Assembly (NCBI GenBank): GCA_017449675.1
Contig: JAFTFG010000006.1
Location: 186,001-250,000, forward strand
Direction: 5' to 3'
Origin: Prevotella sp.
GTDB taxonomy: Bacteria > Bacteroidota > Bacteroidia > Bacteroidales > Bacteroidaceae
DNA length: 64,000 nucleotides
The notes beneath the pieces are model-generated. The model worked only from the letters and a program-made list of their open reading frames with translations, did no database searches and was not told the DNA's origin. Below, piece by piece: positions 34,615 through 43,833 of the stretch (position 1 is its first letter; the number at the start of each line of letters is the position of its first letter). The translations under genes and the position numbers were made by a program.

Positions 34615-36525
34615 CTATTCATTGATAGGTAGTTCTATGATGAAACGGCACCCTTCATGGTAGTCTGTATCCAAAATGAGTTCACCGCCCAGATTCGTCA
34701 CATGCCGCTTGGAGAGTGGCAGTCCCAACCCTAACCCCTCGGAAAGGTCGTCAACCTTTGTGAAAGGTTCATATATCTTGGCATAGTAATCACTCGTAAT
34801 TCCCGTTCCGGTATCTTCGAAGATAAAGCAGACCTTCGTGTCCGATGCCTTTACCAGAAGACTGATATGCTGACCGTCGGAGTATTTAGCGGAGTTATAC
34901 AGGATCTCACGCAGACTACGCATCAGGTAAAGGCGACTGGTACGAATCGTGAATGAATCGGGAAGATCTGTCTTGAAGGTAACAGGAAGATCAGGGAAAT
35001 GAAGATTGGTGTTGGCAATACTCTCACGTGCCACCTCATTACACGATACGTCCTCATAGTTCCGGCTATTCATCTCCTCCGAGAGCCCCGTATCCGAACT
35101 GTCGTAAAGCATCAGCACCATACGGTTGAGGGTCATGGAGTTATGACTCATTGTATCCGTGATATTCTTCACCTCCTCATCGGGCAGGTCCTTGATACTG
35201 TCTCGTAACACCTGTGCAAAACCCAGGATGATATTCAGTGGAGTACGTATCTGATGTGTCATATTCTGGATGAATATCGTCTTCTGACGGTCTGCCTCCT
35301 GCACCAGCAGACTTGCCCGTTGAAGTTCCTCATTACGCCGTGCCGTCTCCTCGTTTACCTTCTGTATCTCGCTTATATGACGGTCAAGGGACTCCTGCAT
35401 GGCAGCGAAACTGTTCTGTAGTCGTCCTACGGCATCCACCCGGGTGCTGCGTGGAATTCGTTCGTCATAATGACCTTCCGCCATGCGTTGCGACTGGTCT
35501 ACAAGACGGTTCAAGGGACGTATGGCATGGGTGACGATCTTACGACAGAGCCATAGTATCAATACCAGACCGACAGTGATCAATGCCAGAATAATATAGG
35601 TCAACTGATTATAACTCCGAAGAATGTCACTGTCCGGACAGACAAGGGCAAGGCTCCAGTCGGTGCCGTCCACAGGACAATAACTCACCTGGCAGGGCTG
35701 TTCATTGACACGAACCTTCATCATTCCATGATGCCCTGTCGTCATCTCATGGCCCAAGGCAATGATATCCGGATGGCTACGGGCATTGGCTACATCGAAG
35801 ATGGTCTGACTAACCAGTCGGGTGGAGTCCGGATGCACATAATAATGGCCGTCCGCACCCAGCAGCAGGAAATAGGCATTCGGATAGGGTTTCTCCTCTG
35901 CGATGACATCTGCAAGCATATCCAGCGACAAGTCGGTAGAGATGACTCCGACAAACTTCCCGTTAGCATAAAGGGGCTTACAGTAAGAGGCTATCATCCC
36001 GTCTGCAGACAGTGTTCCCTCGTTGAAGTCGTCAAAAGGATCCACCCAACTCGCCTTTCCCAACTCCCGTGGTGTCCTGTACCAGACCTTGTCAAAATAC
36101 TCGTACTCCGCCTCACGGACGGTGGTGATACTATCGCCTTCACGGACGGAGTAAGCGGAGAAATATCTGCCATATTGGGGAAACATATCTGGCTCCATCG
36201 TGATAGAACACCCACAGACATTGGCATTCAGTTGGACGATACGACGGGAATAGGAGAGTAAGTCATCAGGCTGCAGGTTTTCTGTCACGAGCCAGTCGTT
36301 CGACTGGGTTGCCACTTCCACCGTACCCAGATAACGCTCCACACGCTGGACGGTCGTATTCAGCACACTGGCAGCATGCTCCATTGCCTCCTGTTTGATG
36401 TGTCTGCGCGACCGGATGAACAAGACTCCCAACGACATCAGGAAGATGAGCACAGTCATCAACAGGATGCTGATACTCAGTTTCAGCGATAGCGACTGAC
36501 GAATATGACGTATCTTGTTCCTCAT
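34615..36525 (-). CDS. Cache-HAMP membrane histidine kinase (intact)
   Basis: A 636-aa sensor kinase. TM1 about 16-38, dCache-type extracytoplasmic domain about 45-300 (YANGKFVGVISTDLSLDML), TM2 about 308-327, HAMP about 328-380 (AEGHYDERIP), coiled coil, then HisKA with His424 in NMTHQIRTPLNIILGFAQVL. The ATPase domain has EILYNSAKYSDG (N box), FEDTGTGIT (G1) and GLGLGLPLSKRHVTNLGG (G2). It starts 4 bp after its paralogue. No response-regulator gene is beside it, so the partner must be elsewhere. Confidence 0.92.
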   Translation of the reverse strand: MRNKIRHIRQSLSLKLSISILLMTVLIFLMSLGVLFIRSRRHIKQEAMEHAASVLNTTVQRVERYLGTVEVATQSNDWLVTENLQPDDLLSYSRRIVQLNANVCGCSITMEPDMFPQYGRYFSAYSVREGDSITTVREAEYEYFDKVWYRTPRELGKASWVDPFDDFNEGTLSADGMIASYCKPLYANGKFVGVISTDLSLDMLADVIAEEKPYPNAYFLLLGADGHYYVHPDSTRLVSQTIFDVANARSHPDIIALGHEMTTGHHGMMKVRVNEQPCQVSYCPVDGTDWSLALVCPDSDILRSYNQLTYIILALITVGLVLILWLCRKIVTHAIRPLNRLVDQSQRMAEGHYDERIPRSTRVDAVGRLQNSFAAMQESLDRHISEIQKVNEETARRNEELQRASLLVQEADRQKTIFIQNMTHQIRTPLNIILGFAQVLRDSIKDLPDEEVKNITDTMSHNSMTLNRMVLMLYDSSDTGLSEEMNSRNYEDVSCNEVARESIANTNLHFPDLPVTFKTDLPDSFTIRTSRLYLMRSLREILYNSAKYSDGQHISLLVKASDTKVCFIFEDTGTGITSDYYAKIYEPFTKVDDLSEGLGLGLPLSKRHVTNLGGELILDTDYHEGCRFIIELPINE

Positions 36526-36529
36526 CTTC

Positions 36530-38062
36530 TTATTCCTTTACTTCTTTTAATGAGGCTTCCAATAGTTCGTTGAGCAACACGGTGACCACCTTACCCTGTT
36601 CCTCAATATGCGCTACCACTTGGCCTGCATCCAGAGAGTTCATCTCCTGACGATGCTCACAGAGGGTTGTGACATCTGTTGCAATAGAACTGACGGGAAC
36701 CGTCATCTGGTCGGTCATATTATGGAGGAAAGCCGTCTTGACACGATCAGCCTCCTTTGTCTGCTCATAAGCCTCCGTCAACACCTCTCCCTGTGAGCGC
36801 AGGTCTGCCGTCAATCGCCTCAGTTCTCCCACGTGGGCAGACAGTGCCTGCTGCATCTGCTGGAAATGGTCTTGCAGACGACCCACCTCATCCTCCTGCT
36901 GACTGTCTGGAATAGGCTCGTCATAATGTCCTTCCGCAATACGCTGGGCGGATCTGGAGAGCATCCTCAACGGCAACAACTGATGATGGGCGATAGCCCA
37001 ACAACCTACCAATAAAAGAATCAGTCCGACAATCGTGATACCTAATACGATATATAATAGTTCATTGTACTCCCCAAAGATATCTGCCTCAGGATATACG
37101 ATACCTATGCTCCAGCCCGCATCATCCTGCGAGCGTCCTGGCACCTCAGCACGCTTGAAGGGCTTATAGAACATATAACTGTCGACCCCAGCCACCTTGA
37201 AATGCTTATAGCCTGTCTCGCCTGCTATCATTGCCTTTCCTACCTCTATCAACTCATCGTCATCCTTGTAATCCATGATGGAGCGATGAAAGAGTTTGGT
37301 ACTGTCAGGATGGACGATATACGAGCCATCACTTCCCAGCAAGGTGGCATAGGAGTTGGGAGACGGTTTTGCCGACAGCACAATCTGGGAGAGCAAAGGT
37401 AGCGACACATCCACGGCAAGCACTCCCACTGGTCGTCCCTCGGCACAATAAATCGGCAGGCAGAAGGTAATGATTGCCTCCCCCTCTGTCTGGTTGTCTT
37501 TTAAGGGGTTCAGCCAACAAGGATGTCCCGTCTCCATCGGTTGGGTATACCAGATCTGTTGTGTATAAGGTACATCCCCGAAAGTCTCTACCTGAATGAT
37601 CGGTGAGTCAGACATTTGGAGAGAGTCTTCACTGGCATGGTGGACATAAGCCATGAAATACTCTCCATGTTCCTTATAATAATAAGGCTCGTATGCGATG
37701 GCACAGCCGGCGACATAGGGATTCGTCTCTACAACCTTACGACTATAGGTGAACATCCGCTCCGGCTGGTTGAGATGACTTATCAAGTCCCAATAGATAT
37801 TACCCGCCGTCTGCTCCACACTCAAGAGGACATTGTCTATCTGGCGTACCGTCCCCTCCAGCGTCTGTTCTGCCTTCTGCATCGCCTCTTTCTTCACCAC
37901 TTTCCTCGAAAAATGGAACATGATAAAGAGTGCTACGGTCAGTAGCGTCGCTATTCCCAACACGATCATCAAACTGATTCGTACGGATAAGGTCTTGGTG
38001 ACGAATTTGGTAGGTAGTAATATCACGGTTGCAAATATACGTATTTTTTGCCAGATATCCAC
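36530..38062 (-). CDS. Cache-HAMP receptor with degenerate histidine-kinase core
   Basis: Up to 510 aa and clearly a paralogue of the next gene: TM1, Cache domain (CAEGRPVGVLAVDVSLPLL), TM2 about 335-355 and HAMP (AEGHYDEPIP). The HisKA stretch reads AFLHNMTDQMTVPVSSIATD, with Asp451 where the histidine should be, and the protein ends about 60 residues later with no ATPase domain. It cannot autophosphorylate. The start is uncertain: 38062 is a GTG, but a TATATTTG box at 38032-38039 points to a start at or after the GTG at 38026. Co-transcribed with the active kinase and GH43. Confidence 0.88.
   Translation of the reverse strand: MDIWQKIRIFATVILLPTKFVTKTLSVRISLMIVLGIATLLTVALFIMFHFSRKVVKKEAMQKAEQTLEGTVRQIDNVLLSVEQTAGNIYWDLISHLNQPERMFTYSRKVVETNPYVAGCAIAYEPYYYKEHGEYFMAYVHHASEDSLQMSDSPIIQVETFGDVPYTQQIWYTQPMETGHPCWLNPLKDNQTEGEAIITFCLPIYCAEGRPVGVLAVDVSLPLLSQIVLSAKPSPNSYATLLGSDGSYIVHPDSTKLFHRSIMDYKDDDELIEVGKAMIAGETGYKHFKVAGVDSYMFYKPFKRAEVPGRSQDDAGWSIGIVYPEADIFGEYNELLYIVLGITIVGLILLLVGCWAIAHHQLLPLRMLSRSAQRIAEGHYDEPIPDSQQEDEVGRLQDHFQQMQQALSAHVGELRRLTADLRSQGEVLTEAYEQTKEADRVKTAFLHNMTDQMTVPVSSIATDVTTLCEHRQEMNSLDAGQVVAHIEEQGKVVTVLLNELLEASLKEVKE
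38032..38039 (-). promoter_or_regulatory. Possible TAnnTTTG -7 box of the sensor/GH43 operon
   Basis: The minus strand reads TATATTTG followed by CAACC. It lies inside the longest version of the receptor frame and 5 nt before an in-frame GTG, so it either marks a later start or is chance. Confidence 0.5.
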
Positions 38063-38082
38063 CTTTATCGGGGATTTTTTAC

Positions 38083-38090
38083 TATCTTTG
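38083..38090 (+). promoter_or_regulatory. TAnnTTTG -7 box of the YqiA-like fusion gene
   Basis: TATCTTTG followed by CACC, 19 nt before the ATG at 38110. Confidence 0.8.
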
Positions 38091-38109
38091 CACCTGTAAG
38101 CATCATTTT

Positions 38110-39090
38110 ATGGAAAATCCTTATACAAAACAATATCCCGACCTGATGGCATGCAAGACCGTCCTATACGTTCACGGCTTTGCCTCCAGTGGACAATCTG
38201 GCACAGTGACCAGACTACGCACTGTGCTGCCCAACACCAAGGTGATAGCCCCCGACCTGCCCATCCATCCTCAGGAGGCTATCGACCTGTTGCACCAAAC
38301 ATGTGAGCAGGAACGTCCACACCTGATTATTGGTACCTCGATGGGAGGCATGTATACAGAACAACTTTATGGCTATGACCGTATCTGCGTGAACCCGGCT
38401 CTGGAGATGGGTGAGACGATGAAGGCACACGGTATGACAGGCACCCAACAGTTTCAGAATCCCCGTCAGGACGGCGTACAGGAATTCTATGTTGACAAGG
38501 CACTCATCAAGGAATACAAGGAGCAGTCGGAACAACGCTTCAAGGGGATCACTCCGGAAGAACAGCAACGGGTATATGGTCTCTTCGGGGATGAGGACAC
38601 GACGGTAGACACGTACGACCTCTTCCATGAGTACTACCCTCAGGCTATCCATTTTCATGGGGAACACCGCATGAACGATAAGTCATTCATGCATTCTGTC
38701 GTACCCGTCATCCGTTGGATTGACGACCGACAGGAGAAGCGGGAGCGTCCTATCATCTATATAGGTATAGAGACGCTGATGGACTCCTACCGGAAGCCCA
38801 CCAGTTCCATGATAAAAGCGGTACGTATGCTGATTGAGCATTACCAAGTGTATTTCGTCGCCACTCCATCCACGCATGCCACGACCATGACGTGGTTAGA
38901 GGAGCACGTCAATGTCCCTGCCTGGCATCACACCATCTATACCCACCGCCGTGACTTACTCTATGGCGACTACCTGATTACCAAAGAAAAAGAGGGCGAC
39001 ACGATGGCCACCCTCTTGGAATATGGTTCCGACACGTTTAAGACGTGGGAGGAGATCATGGAGTATTTCTCACGCCTGGGAGGGCAATAG
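38110..39090 (+). CDS. YqiA-like alpha/beta hydrolase fused to a degenerate 5'(3')-deoxyribonucleotidase-like domain
   Basis: A 326-aa cytoplasmic protein. Residues 15-205 are a small YqiA/YcfP-type hydrolase: LYVHGFASSGQSG, nucleophile Ser77 in GTSMGGMYTEQL, acidic residues in GLFGDEDTTVD and a C-terminal histidine. Residues 214-323 look like the NT5C/HAD fold: IIYIGIETLMDSY takes the place of the DMDG strand, then THRRDLLYGDYLITKEKEG and LEYGSDTFKTWEEIMEYF match the end of deoxyribonucleotidases. The HAD catalytic aspartates are not seen, so this half may be a binding domain. Its 3' end overlaps the convergent gene by 21 bp. Confidence 0.8.
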   Translation: MENPYTKQYPDLMACKTVLYVHGFASSGQSGTVTRLRTVLPNTKVIAPDLPIHPQEAIDLLHQTCEQERPHLIIGTSMGGMYTEQLYGYDRICVNPALEMGETMKAHGMTGTQQFQNPRQDGVQEFYVDKALIKEYKEQSEQRFKGITPEEQQRVYGLFGDEDTTVDTYDLFHEYYPQAIHFHGEHRMNDKSFMHSVVPVIRWIDDRQEKRERPIIYIGIETLMDSYRKPTSSMIKAVRMLIEHYQVYFVATPSTHATTMTWLEEHVNVPAWHHTIYTHRRDLLYGDYLITKEKEGDTMATLLEYGSDTFKTWEEIMEYFSRLGGQ

Positions 39091-42072
39091 CACCACCCCG
39101 TGTTGTTTCTTACCGTCCATCATGATTTTCAGAGGACGGTCGAAACGGACGTGACGGACATACTGTGTCTCTTCCACGGCCGGCATGGCATCCAGGACCT
39201 CCTTCTGGAAAATACCATCACCCGTATACGTATTAATGGTGAAATAACCCACTCCGAAAGAGGTGAGGTTCTGGAAGAAGTGAGTTCCCTGCGAAGGATC
39301 TACATGATAGTTCTTCAAGCCCACCTCCACGATGACACGGGCAGCAGAGATATGCGGCCATTTAACCGGTATTCCCAACCAATAGTCACTACTGCCCCAC
39401 CGACCCGGGCCTAACAATACGTAGTTTTTATCCTCATCCAGGAACTTACGGTTGATACGCTCTATCTCGTCAGCGATATAAGGATTATTCGCAGCGGTAA
39501 AATCATCATCCGTCTTGACATAAACCACATCGGTCACGTCCTCCGAGATACCATGTCCCAGTGAGTTAGCGGAACGTAACAGGCACTGCTCATCAGGAAT
39601 AGCCGCAAGGTCTTCGTCCAGTACTTGCTTGGAGTCGACGATAGGACGAATCTGTAAGAGATAGAAATCACCCGTCTTATCAGGGTTGAGATTACAGGCA
39701 AACTCTATCTCCACAGGACGACGCATCTCCTCCGATCCGTATTTCTGAGCCATCTGCAGAATTTCCGGCAGAGGGAATACCCCATATTGCAGGACACCAC
39801 AGAATGAGATGACCTTACGTCCACCCTCATAGATACCATCACGAATGACCTGATCATAAGGATCGTATGTAGAAGCAATCCCATTGAGCGAGCCGTCCTT
39901 GTCGGCTTCCTTCACACGCAGACTCTTGATATTAAAACCGTCGTCCACCTTGAAATCATCACCCACATGGCTCACATCCAAAGCATAGAAACGGGTCTGT
40001 GTCTCTTTCAAGGCCGTCTCCATCTCAGAAGTCTGCAATACCTGAGTCGGGTGATAGGGTGAGACCCTCAGCGTCTGTCCCCCATCCACGATATACTTAC
40101 CCAGTCCCAAGGCGAGGGAGGCAATACCCTCCTCTGCCGTCTCATCCCCGATGGGATAATAGTTGAGGGAGCGCAGTACACCACTGAATGTCGGATAGAA
40201 ATGATCACCATACTGATGCCCGACCACCTCTTGCAGGATGACAGCCATCTTCTCCTGGTCGATTACATTAGAGGTTGCCGTCATATAAGCCTTGGAATCC
40301 TTATAATAGACAGAGGCATAGACACCCTTGATGGCACAGGCCAGCATACGGAGCATCTCATATTTATCCTCCAGATAAGGAATCATATAGGTAGAGTAGA
40401 TTCCTGCGAAGGGCTGATAGTGAGAGTCTTCCAGTAACGAACTGGAACGCACGGCTATCGGCGACTTCACCGCATCGAAGAAGGTGAAGAAGTCGGCTAT
40501 CAGGGAGTCAGGCAACTGCGCTTTCAGGAAGTGCTGGAGGATCTCCTCGTCAGAGGCATCACTTAGAGCGATACCCCAGAGATTGTTGTTGTCCATGAAC
40601 TCATCGAAGAAATCAGTACAGAGCACCACCGTCTTGGGAATAGACACCGATGCGTTCTCATACTGGTTGAGTTCCGGATGACGCTTGATGATATTATCGA
40701 GGAAGGCCAGACCACGTCCCTTACCACCCAAGGAACCCTCACCGATACGGGCGAAATGGGCATAGCGGTCGAACTTCAGACGGTCGAAGACTGCCACAAT
40801 ACCGATATTCTTCATCCTACGATACTGTACGATAGCGTCAAAGATAATCTGTCGGTGGGCATCCACGTCTTTCAGTTTATGCCAAGTAACCGTTTTCAGG
40901 AATTGCGATACCGGGAAGATGGCACGGGCACAGAGCCAGCGACTCATATGGTTGCGGGAGATATGATAGAGCATCGAATCGTTGGGAATCTTGAAGACAT
41001 TATCTTGTAATTCCTTCAAGGTCGACACACGGGCCACCTCCTCTTTGGTCACAGGATCACGGAAGATGAAATCACCAAAGCCCATATGCTCCTCTATCAA
41101 CTGACGCAGGTCGACATTCATCTTCTTGGAGTTCTTGTCGACGAAAAGGAAACCTTCCGCTTCCGCCTTCCCCTTATTGACAACCTCCGAACTCTGCAGG
41201 ATCAGTGGCACGTACTCGTCATGCTGACGAATAGTCCGTAACAGTTTCAGACCGGCTTCCGCATCACCCTCCTCCACATGAGAGAGTCTGCCGGGTACGA
41301 TCTTCATCGGGAAGCGCGTATCACTGATCACACCTAATACATTATCGTGGTATTTCTCATACCAGAACATCGCCTCCTCGTAATTGGTGGCCAACACTAC
41401 CTTCGGACGGCCTCGTTTCCGCTGGGCGGCAGCATGGGGGTTCAGAGCCTCGGTAGAGAAGTTCTTACTCTGTGCCAGGATATAGTTATAGAGATTCGGC
41501 AGTACAGAGGAATAGAAACGGATATTATCCTCCACCAACAGGATCATCTGTACACCGGCCTCCTTGATATCATGCTCAATATTCATCTTGTCCTCTATCA
41601 ACTTAATGATAGACAGGATGAGATTGGTATTCCCCAACCAGCAGAACACATAGTCGAAGATAGACATGTCCTCATGCTCTATACGCTTGGTAATACCATG
41701 AGAGAAAGGGGTCAGTACCACACAGGGGATATGCGAGGCCAGATTCTTGACATCACGGGCAACGGCAAAGGCATCATTGTCCGCATTACCAGGCATACAG
41801 ATCACCAAGTCGATATCTGTGGTCTTCAGCACCTCCTCAGCCTCCTCCGTCGTAGAGACCTGAGTGAACGTGGGGGGATAACGCATGCCCAGTTCACTGT
41901 ACTCGTCAAACAGTTTCTCGTCAATACGCCCGTCATCCTCCAACATAAAGGCATCGTAGGGATTTGCCACTATCAGGATGTTAAAGATACGACGGGTCAT
42001 CAGGTTGACAAACGATACGTCTTTCAGATAAAACTTATTCCATTCGTTGGGTATTTTATTCGTCTCGCTCAT
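39070..42072 (-). CDS. REC-REC-PPDK_N multidomain protein (PEP synthase-like, no phosphohistidine domain)
   Basis: A 1000-aa protein. Residues 28-165 resemble a receiver domain that has lost its acidic pocket (ILIVANPYDAF). Residues 176-330 form a second receiver with Glu181/Asp182, phospho-acceptor candidate Asp251 (GVISDTRFP) and Lys313. Residues 440-810 are the ATP-grasp half of PEP synthase/PPDK: GEGSLGGKGRGLAFL, IAVRSSSLLEDSHYQPFAG and a terminal FYLLQIRPIVDS. The swivelling His domain and PEP/pyruvate barrel are absent. A separate C-terminal domain has LLGPGRWGSSDYWLGIPVKW. The substrate is unknown; a phosphoryl-transfer or regulatory role is inferred. Confidence 0.85.
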   Translation of the reverse strand: MSETNKIPNEWNKFYLKDVSFVNLMTRRIFNILIVANPYDAFMLEDDGRIDEKLFDEYSELGMRYPPTFTQVSTTEEAEEVLKTTDIDLVICMPGNADNDAFAVARDVKNLASHIPCVVLTPFSHGITKRIEHEDMSIFDYVFCWLGNTNLILSIIKLIEDKMNIEHDIKEAGVQMILLVEDNIRFYSSVLPNLYNYILAQSKNFSTEALNPHAAAQRKRGRPKVVLATNYEEAMFWYEKYHDNVLGVISDTRFPMKIVPGRLSHVEEGDAEAGLKLLRTIRQHDEYVPLILQSSEVVNKGKAEAEGFLFVDKNSKKMNVDLRQLIEEHMGFGDFIFRDPVTKEEVARVSTLKELQDNVFKIPNDSMLYHISRNHMSRWLCARAIFPVSQFLKTVTWHKLKDVDAHRQIIFDAIVQYRRMKNIGIVAVFDRLKFDRYAHFARIGEGSLGGKGRGLAFLDNIIKRHPELNQYENASVSIPKTVVLCTDFFDEFMDNNNLWGIALSDASDEEILQHFLKAQLPDSLIADFFTFFDAVKSPIAVRSSSLLEDSHYQPFAGIYSTYMIPYLEDKYEMLRMLACAIKGVYASVYYKDSKAYMTATSNVIDQEKMAVILQEVVGHQYGDHFYPTFSGVLRSLNYYPIGDETAEEGIASLALGLGKYIVDGGQTLRVSPYHPTQVLQTSEMETALKETQTRFYALDVSHVGDDFKVDDGFNIKSLRVKEADKDGSLNGIASTYDPYDQVIRDGIYEGGRKVISFCGVLQYGVFPLPEILQMAQKYGSEEMRRPVEIEFACNLNPDKTGDFYLLQIRPIVDSKQVLDEDLAAIPDEQCLLRSANSLGHGISEDVTDVVYVKTDDDFTAANNPYIADEIERINRKFLDEDKNYVLLGPGRWGSSDYWLGIPVKWPHISAARVIVEVGLKNYHVDPSQGTHFFQNLTSFGVGYFTINTYTGDGIFQKEVLDAMPAVEETQYVRHVRFDRPLKIMMDGKKQHGVVLLPSQA

Positions 42073-42093
42073 AAATTGTTATTGATTCTGTTG

Positions 42094-42101
42094 CAAAGTT
42101 A
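42094..42101 (-). promoter_or_regulatory. TAnnTTTG -7 box of the REC-REC-PPDK_N gene
   Basis: The minus strand reads TAACTTTG followed by CAAC, 21 nt before the ATG at 42072. Confidence 0.78.
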
Positions 42102-42145
42102 TCACTTTTTTTCACATTATCGCTCTCCATTTCATATTTTCTTTG

Positions 42146-42153
42146 TAATTTTG
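42146..42153 (+). promoter_or_regulatory. TAnnTTTG -7 box of the DASS transporter gene
   Basis: TAATTTTG followed by CACC, 44 nt before the ATG at 42198. Confidence 0.8.
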
Positions 42154-42197
42154 CACCTGTTTTAGAGAAATCATTTCTAATTAATCATTTATAAACA

Positions 42198-43703
42198 ATG
42201 TTTCATATTTACAAAGGTTACGAACTTGTGGAAGCCTACCACAAGATGCGTTTTGCCAGAAGATTCCATCCCAGCGAGGGATTCAAGAAAACAACTCAGG
42301 CTATTATTGTACTCATTGTGACTCTGCTATTATGGAACATGCCATCGTCATGGTTCGGCATCGACGGACTGACTGTCGTCCAACAGCGTATCATTGCCAT
42401 CTTCGCCTTCGCCACCTTGATGTGGATCCTTGAGGTGGTATCGTCATGGGCTACCTCAGTGGCTATCATAGGACTGATGCTCCTCTTCGCCTCCGACAGT
42501 GGCATCAAATGGATGTGCGACCCCGATGAGGTGGGTACCTTGCTGAACTATAAGAGTGTCATGGCCACCTTTGCCGATCCTGTCATCATGCTGTTCATCG
42601 GCGGTTTCATCCTCGCTATCGCGGCTACAAAGACAGGACTGGATGCCCAACTGGCCAAGGTACTGCTGAAACCATTCGGTAATAAGAGTGAGAATGTGCT
42701 GTTAGGATTTATCCTCATCACGGGTCTCTTCTCCATGTTTGTATCGAATACGGCAACGGCAGCCATGATGCTGACCTTCCTCACACCGGTATTCCGTCAG
42801 TTACCCCCGGAGGGAAAAGGACGTATCGCCATGGCGTTGTCTATTCCCGTTGCCGCCAACCTGGGTGGTATGGGTACACCGATCGGTACACCCCCCAACA
42901 CCATCGCCCTGAAATACCTGAACGATCCTGAAGGACTGAACATGGGTCTGGGCTTTGGCGAGTGGATGCTGTTCATGACTCCCTTGGTCATTCTCCTCCT
43001 GCTTATTGGCTGGTATCTGCTGAAGACTATCTTCCCTTTCAGCCAGAAGACGGTAGAACTGGAGATTGAGGGTGAGATGAAGAAAGACAAGCATACCTAT
43101 ATCGTCATCGTGACCTTCTTCGTCACGGTAGCCCTCTGGTTGCTTGACACGGTGACAGGCATCAACTCATATACCGTTGCCCTGATACCGTTTGTCGTCT
43201 TCGCCCTGACAGGTGTCATCACGAAACGTGACCTGGAACAGATTAACTGGAGTGTCATCTGGATGGTGGCAGGTGGTTTCGCACTGGGTTACGGACTGAA
43301 CGCCTCCGGCCTGGCAGCCAATGCAGTGAAGAGCATCCCCTTCGGTGAGTTCTCACCCCTGCTGATCCTCGTCCTCTCAGGACTGATCTGCTATATACTG
43401 TCCAACTTCATCAGTAACTCGGCAACGGCAGCCCTGCTTATGCCTATCCTTGCTGTGGTATGTGCGGCTATGGGTGACAAACTGGATGCCATCGGAGGAA
43501 CGCCTACTGTATTAATAGGTGTGGCCATCGCTGCTTCCAGTGCGATGGTACTGCCGATTTCTACCCCACCGAATGCGTTGGCTTATGCCACTAATCTGGT
43601 ACAACAGAAAGACATGTCGAAGATCGGTCTCGTCATGGGTCTCATCAGCATGGCATTGGGCTATATCCTGCTCTATTTCATGGGTACTTTCCATATCCTT
43701 TAA
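42198..43703 (+). CDS. DASS/SLC13-family sodium:dicarboxylate (or sulfate) symporter
   Basis: A 501-aa membrane protein of the divalent-anion:Na+ symporter family. Two inverted halves each have the SNT-type sodium and carboxylate motif: FVSNTATAAMMLTFLTPVF and FISNSATAALLMPILAV. PVAANLGGMGTPIGTPPN and LPISTPPNALAYATN are the matching second motifs. Likely substrates are succinate, fumarate or malate, but sulfate cannot be excluded. The basic N-terminal 35 residues are cytoplasmic. Confidence 0.93.
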   Translation: MFHIYKGYELVEAYHKMRFARRFHPSEGFKKTTQAIIVLIVTLLLWNMPSSWFGIDGLTVVQQRIIAIFAFATLMWILEVVSSWATSVAIIGLMLLFASDSGIKWMCDPDEVGTLLNYKSVMATFADPVIMLFIGGFILAIAATKTGLDAQLAKVLLKPFGNKSENVLLGFILITGLFSMFVSNTATAAMMLTFLTPVFRQLPPEGKGRIAMALSIPVAANLGGMGTPIGTPPNTIALKYLNDPEGLNMGLGFGEWMLFMTPLVILLLLIGWYLLKTIFPFSQKTVELEIEGEMKKDKHTYIVIVTFFVTVALWLLDTVTGINSYTVALIPFVVFALTGVITKRDLEQINWSVIWMVAGGFALGYGLNASGLAANAVKSIPFGEFSPLLILVLSGLICYILSNFISNSATAALLMPILAVVCAAMGDKLDAIGGTPTVLIGVAIAASSAMVLPISTPPNALAYATNLVQQKDMSKIGLVMGLISMALGYILLYFMGTFHIL

Positions 43704-43744
43704 ACCTCAAGATGACAATTTGTAAAGTTAAGGATAAATTTTTA

Positions 43745-43777
43745 GGGGATTTTCTTGGTCGTTTCAAGAAAATTCCC
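43745..43777. promoter_or_regulatory. 13-bp inverted repeat abutting the gdhA -7 box
   Basis: GGGGATTTTCTTG and CAAGAAAATTCCC pair at 12 of 13 positions around a 7-nt loop. The right arm ends at 43777 and the -7 box starts at 43778. It may be an operator at the gdhA promoter, or the intrinsic terminator of the transporter gene 40 nt upstream whose T-rich tail overlaps the -7 box. Confidence 0.7.
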
Positions 43778-43785
43778 TATTTTTG
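43778..43785 (+). promoter_or_regulatory. TAnnTTTG -7 box of gdhA
   Basis: TATTTTTG followed by CATC, 48 nt before the gdhA ATG. Confidence 0.75.
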
Positions 43786-43833
43786 CATCATAATAATAAC
43801 AGAATGTCAATTTAACAATAAAATCTTAAAACT

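Noticed and set aside
34615..38062. Hybrid two-component (HTCS) polysaccharide-utilisation regulator
   Set aside because: Neither protein has a Y_Y_Y/Reg_prop sensor, receiver or AraC output domain; both are Cache-HAMP receptors.
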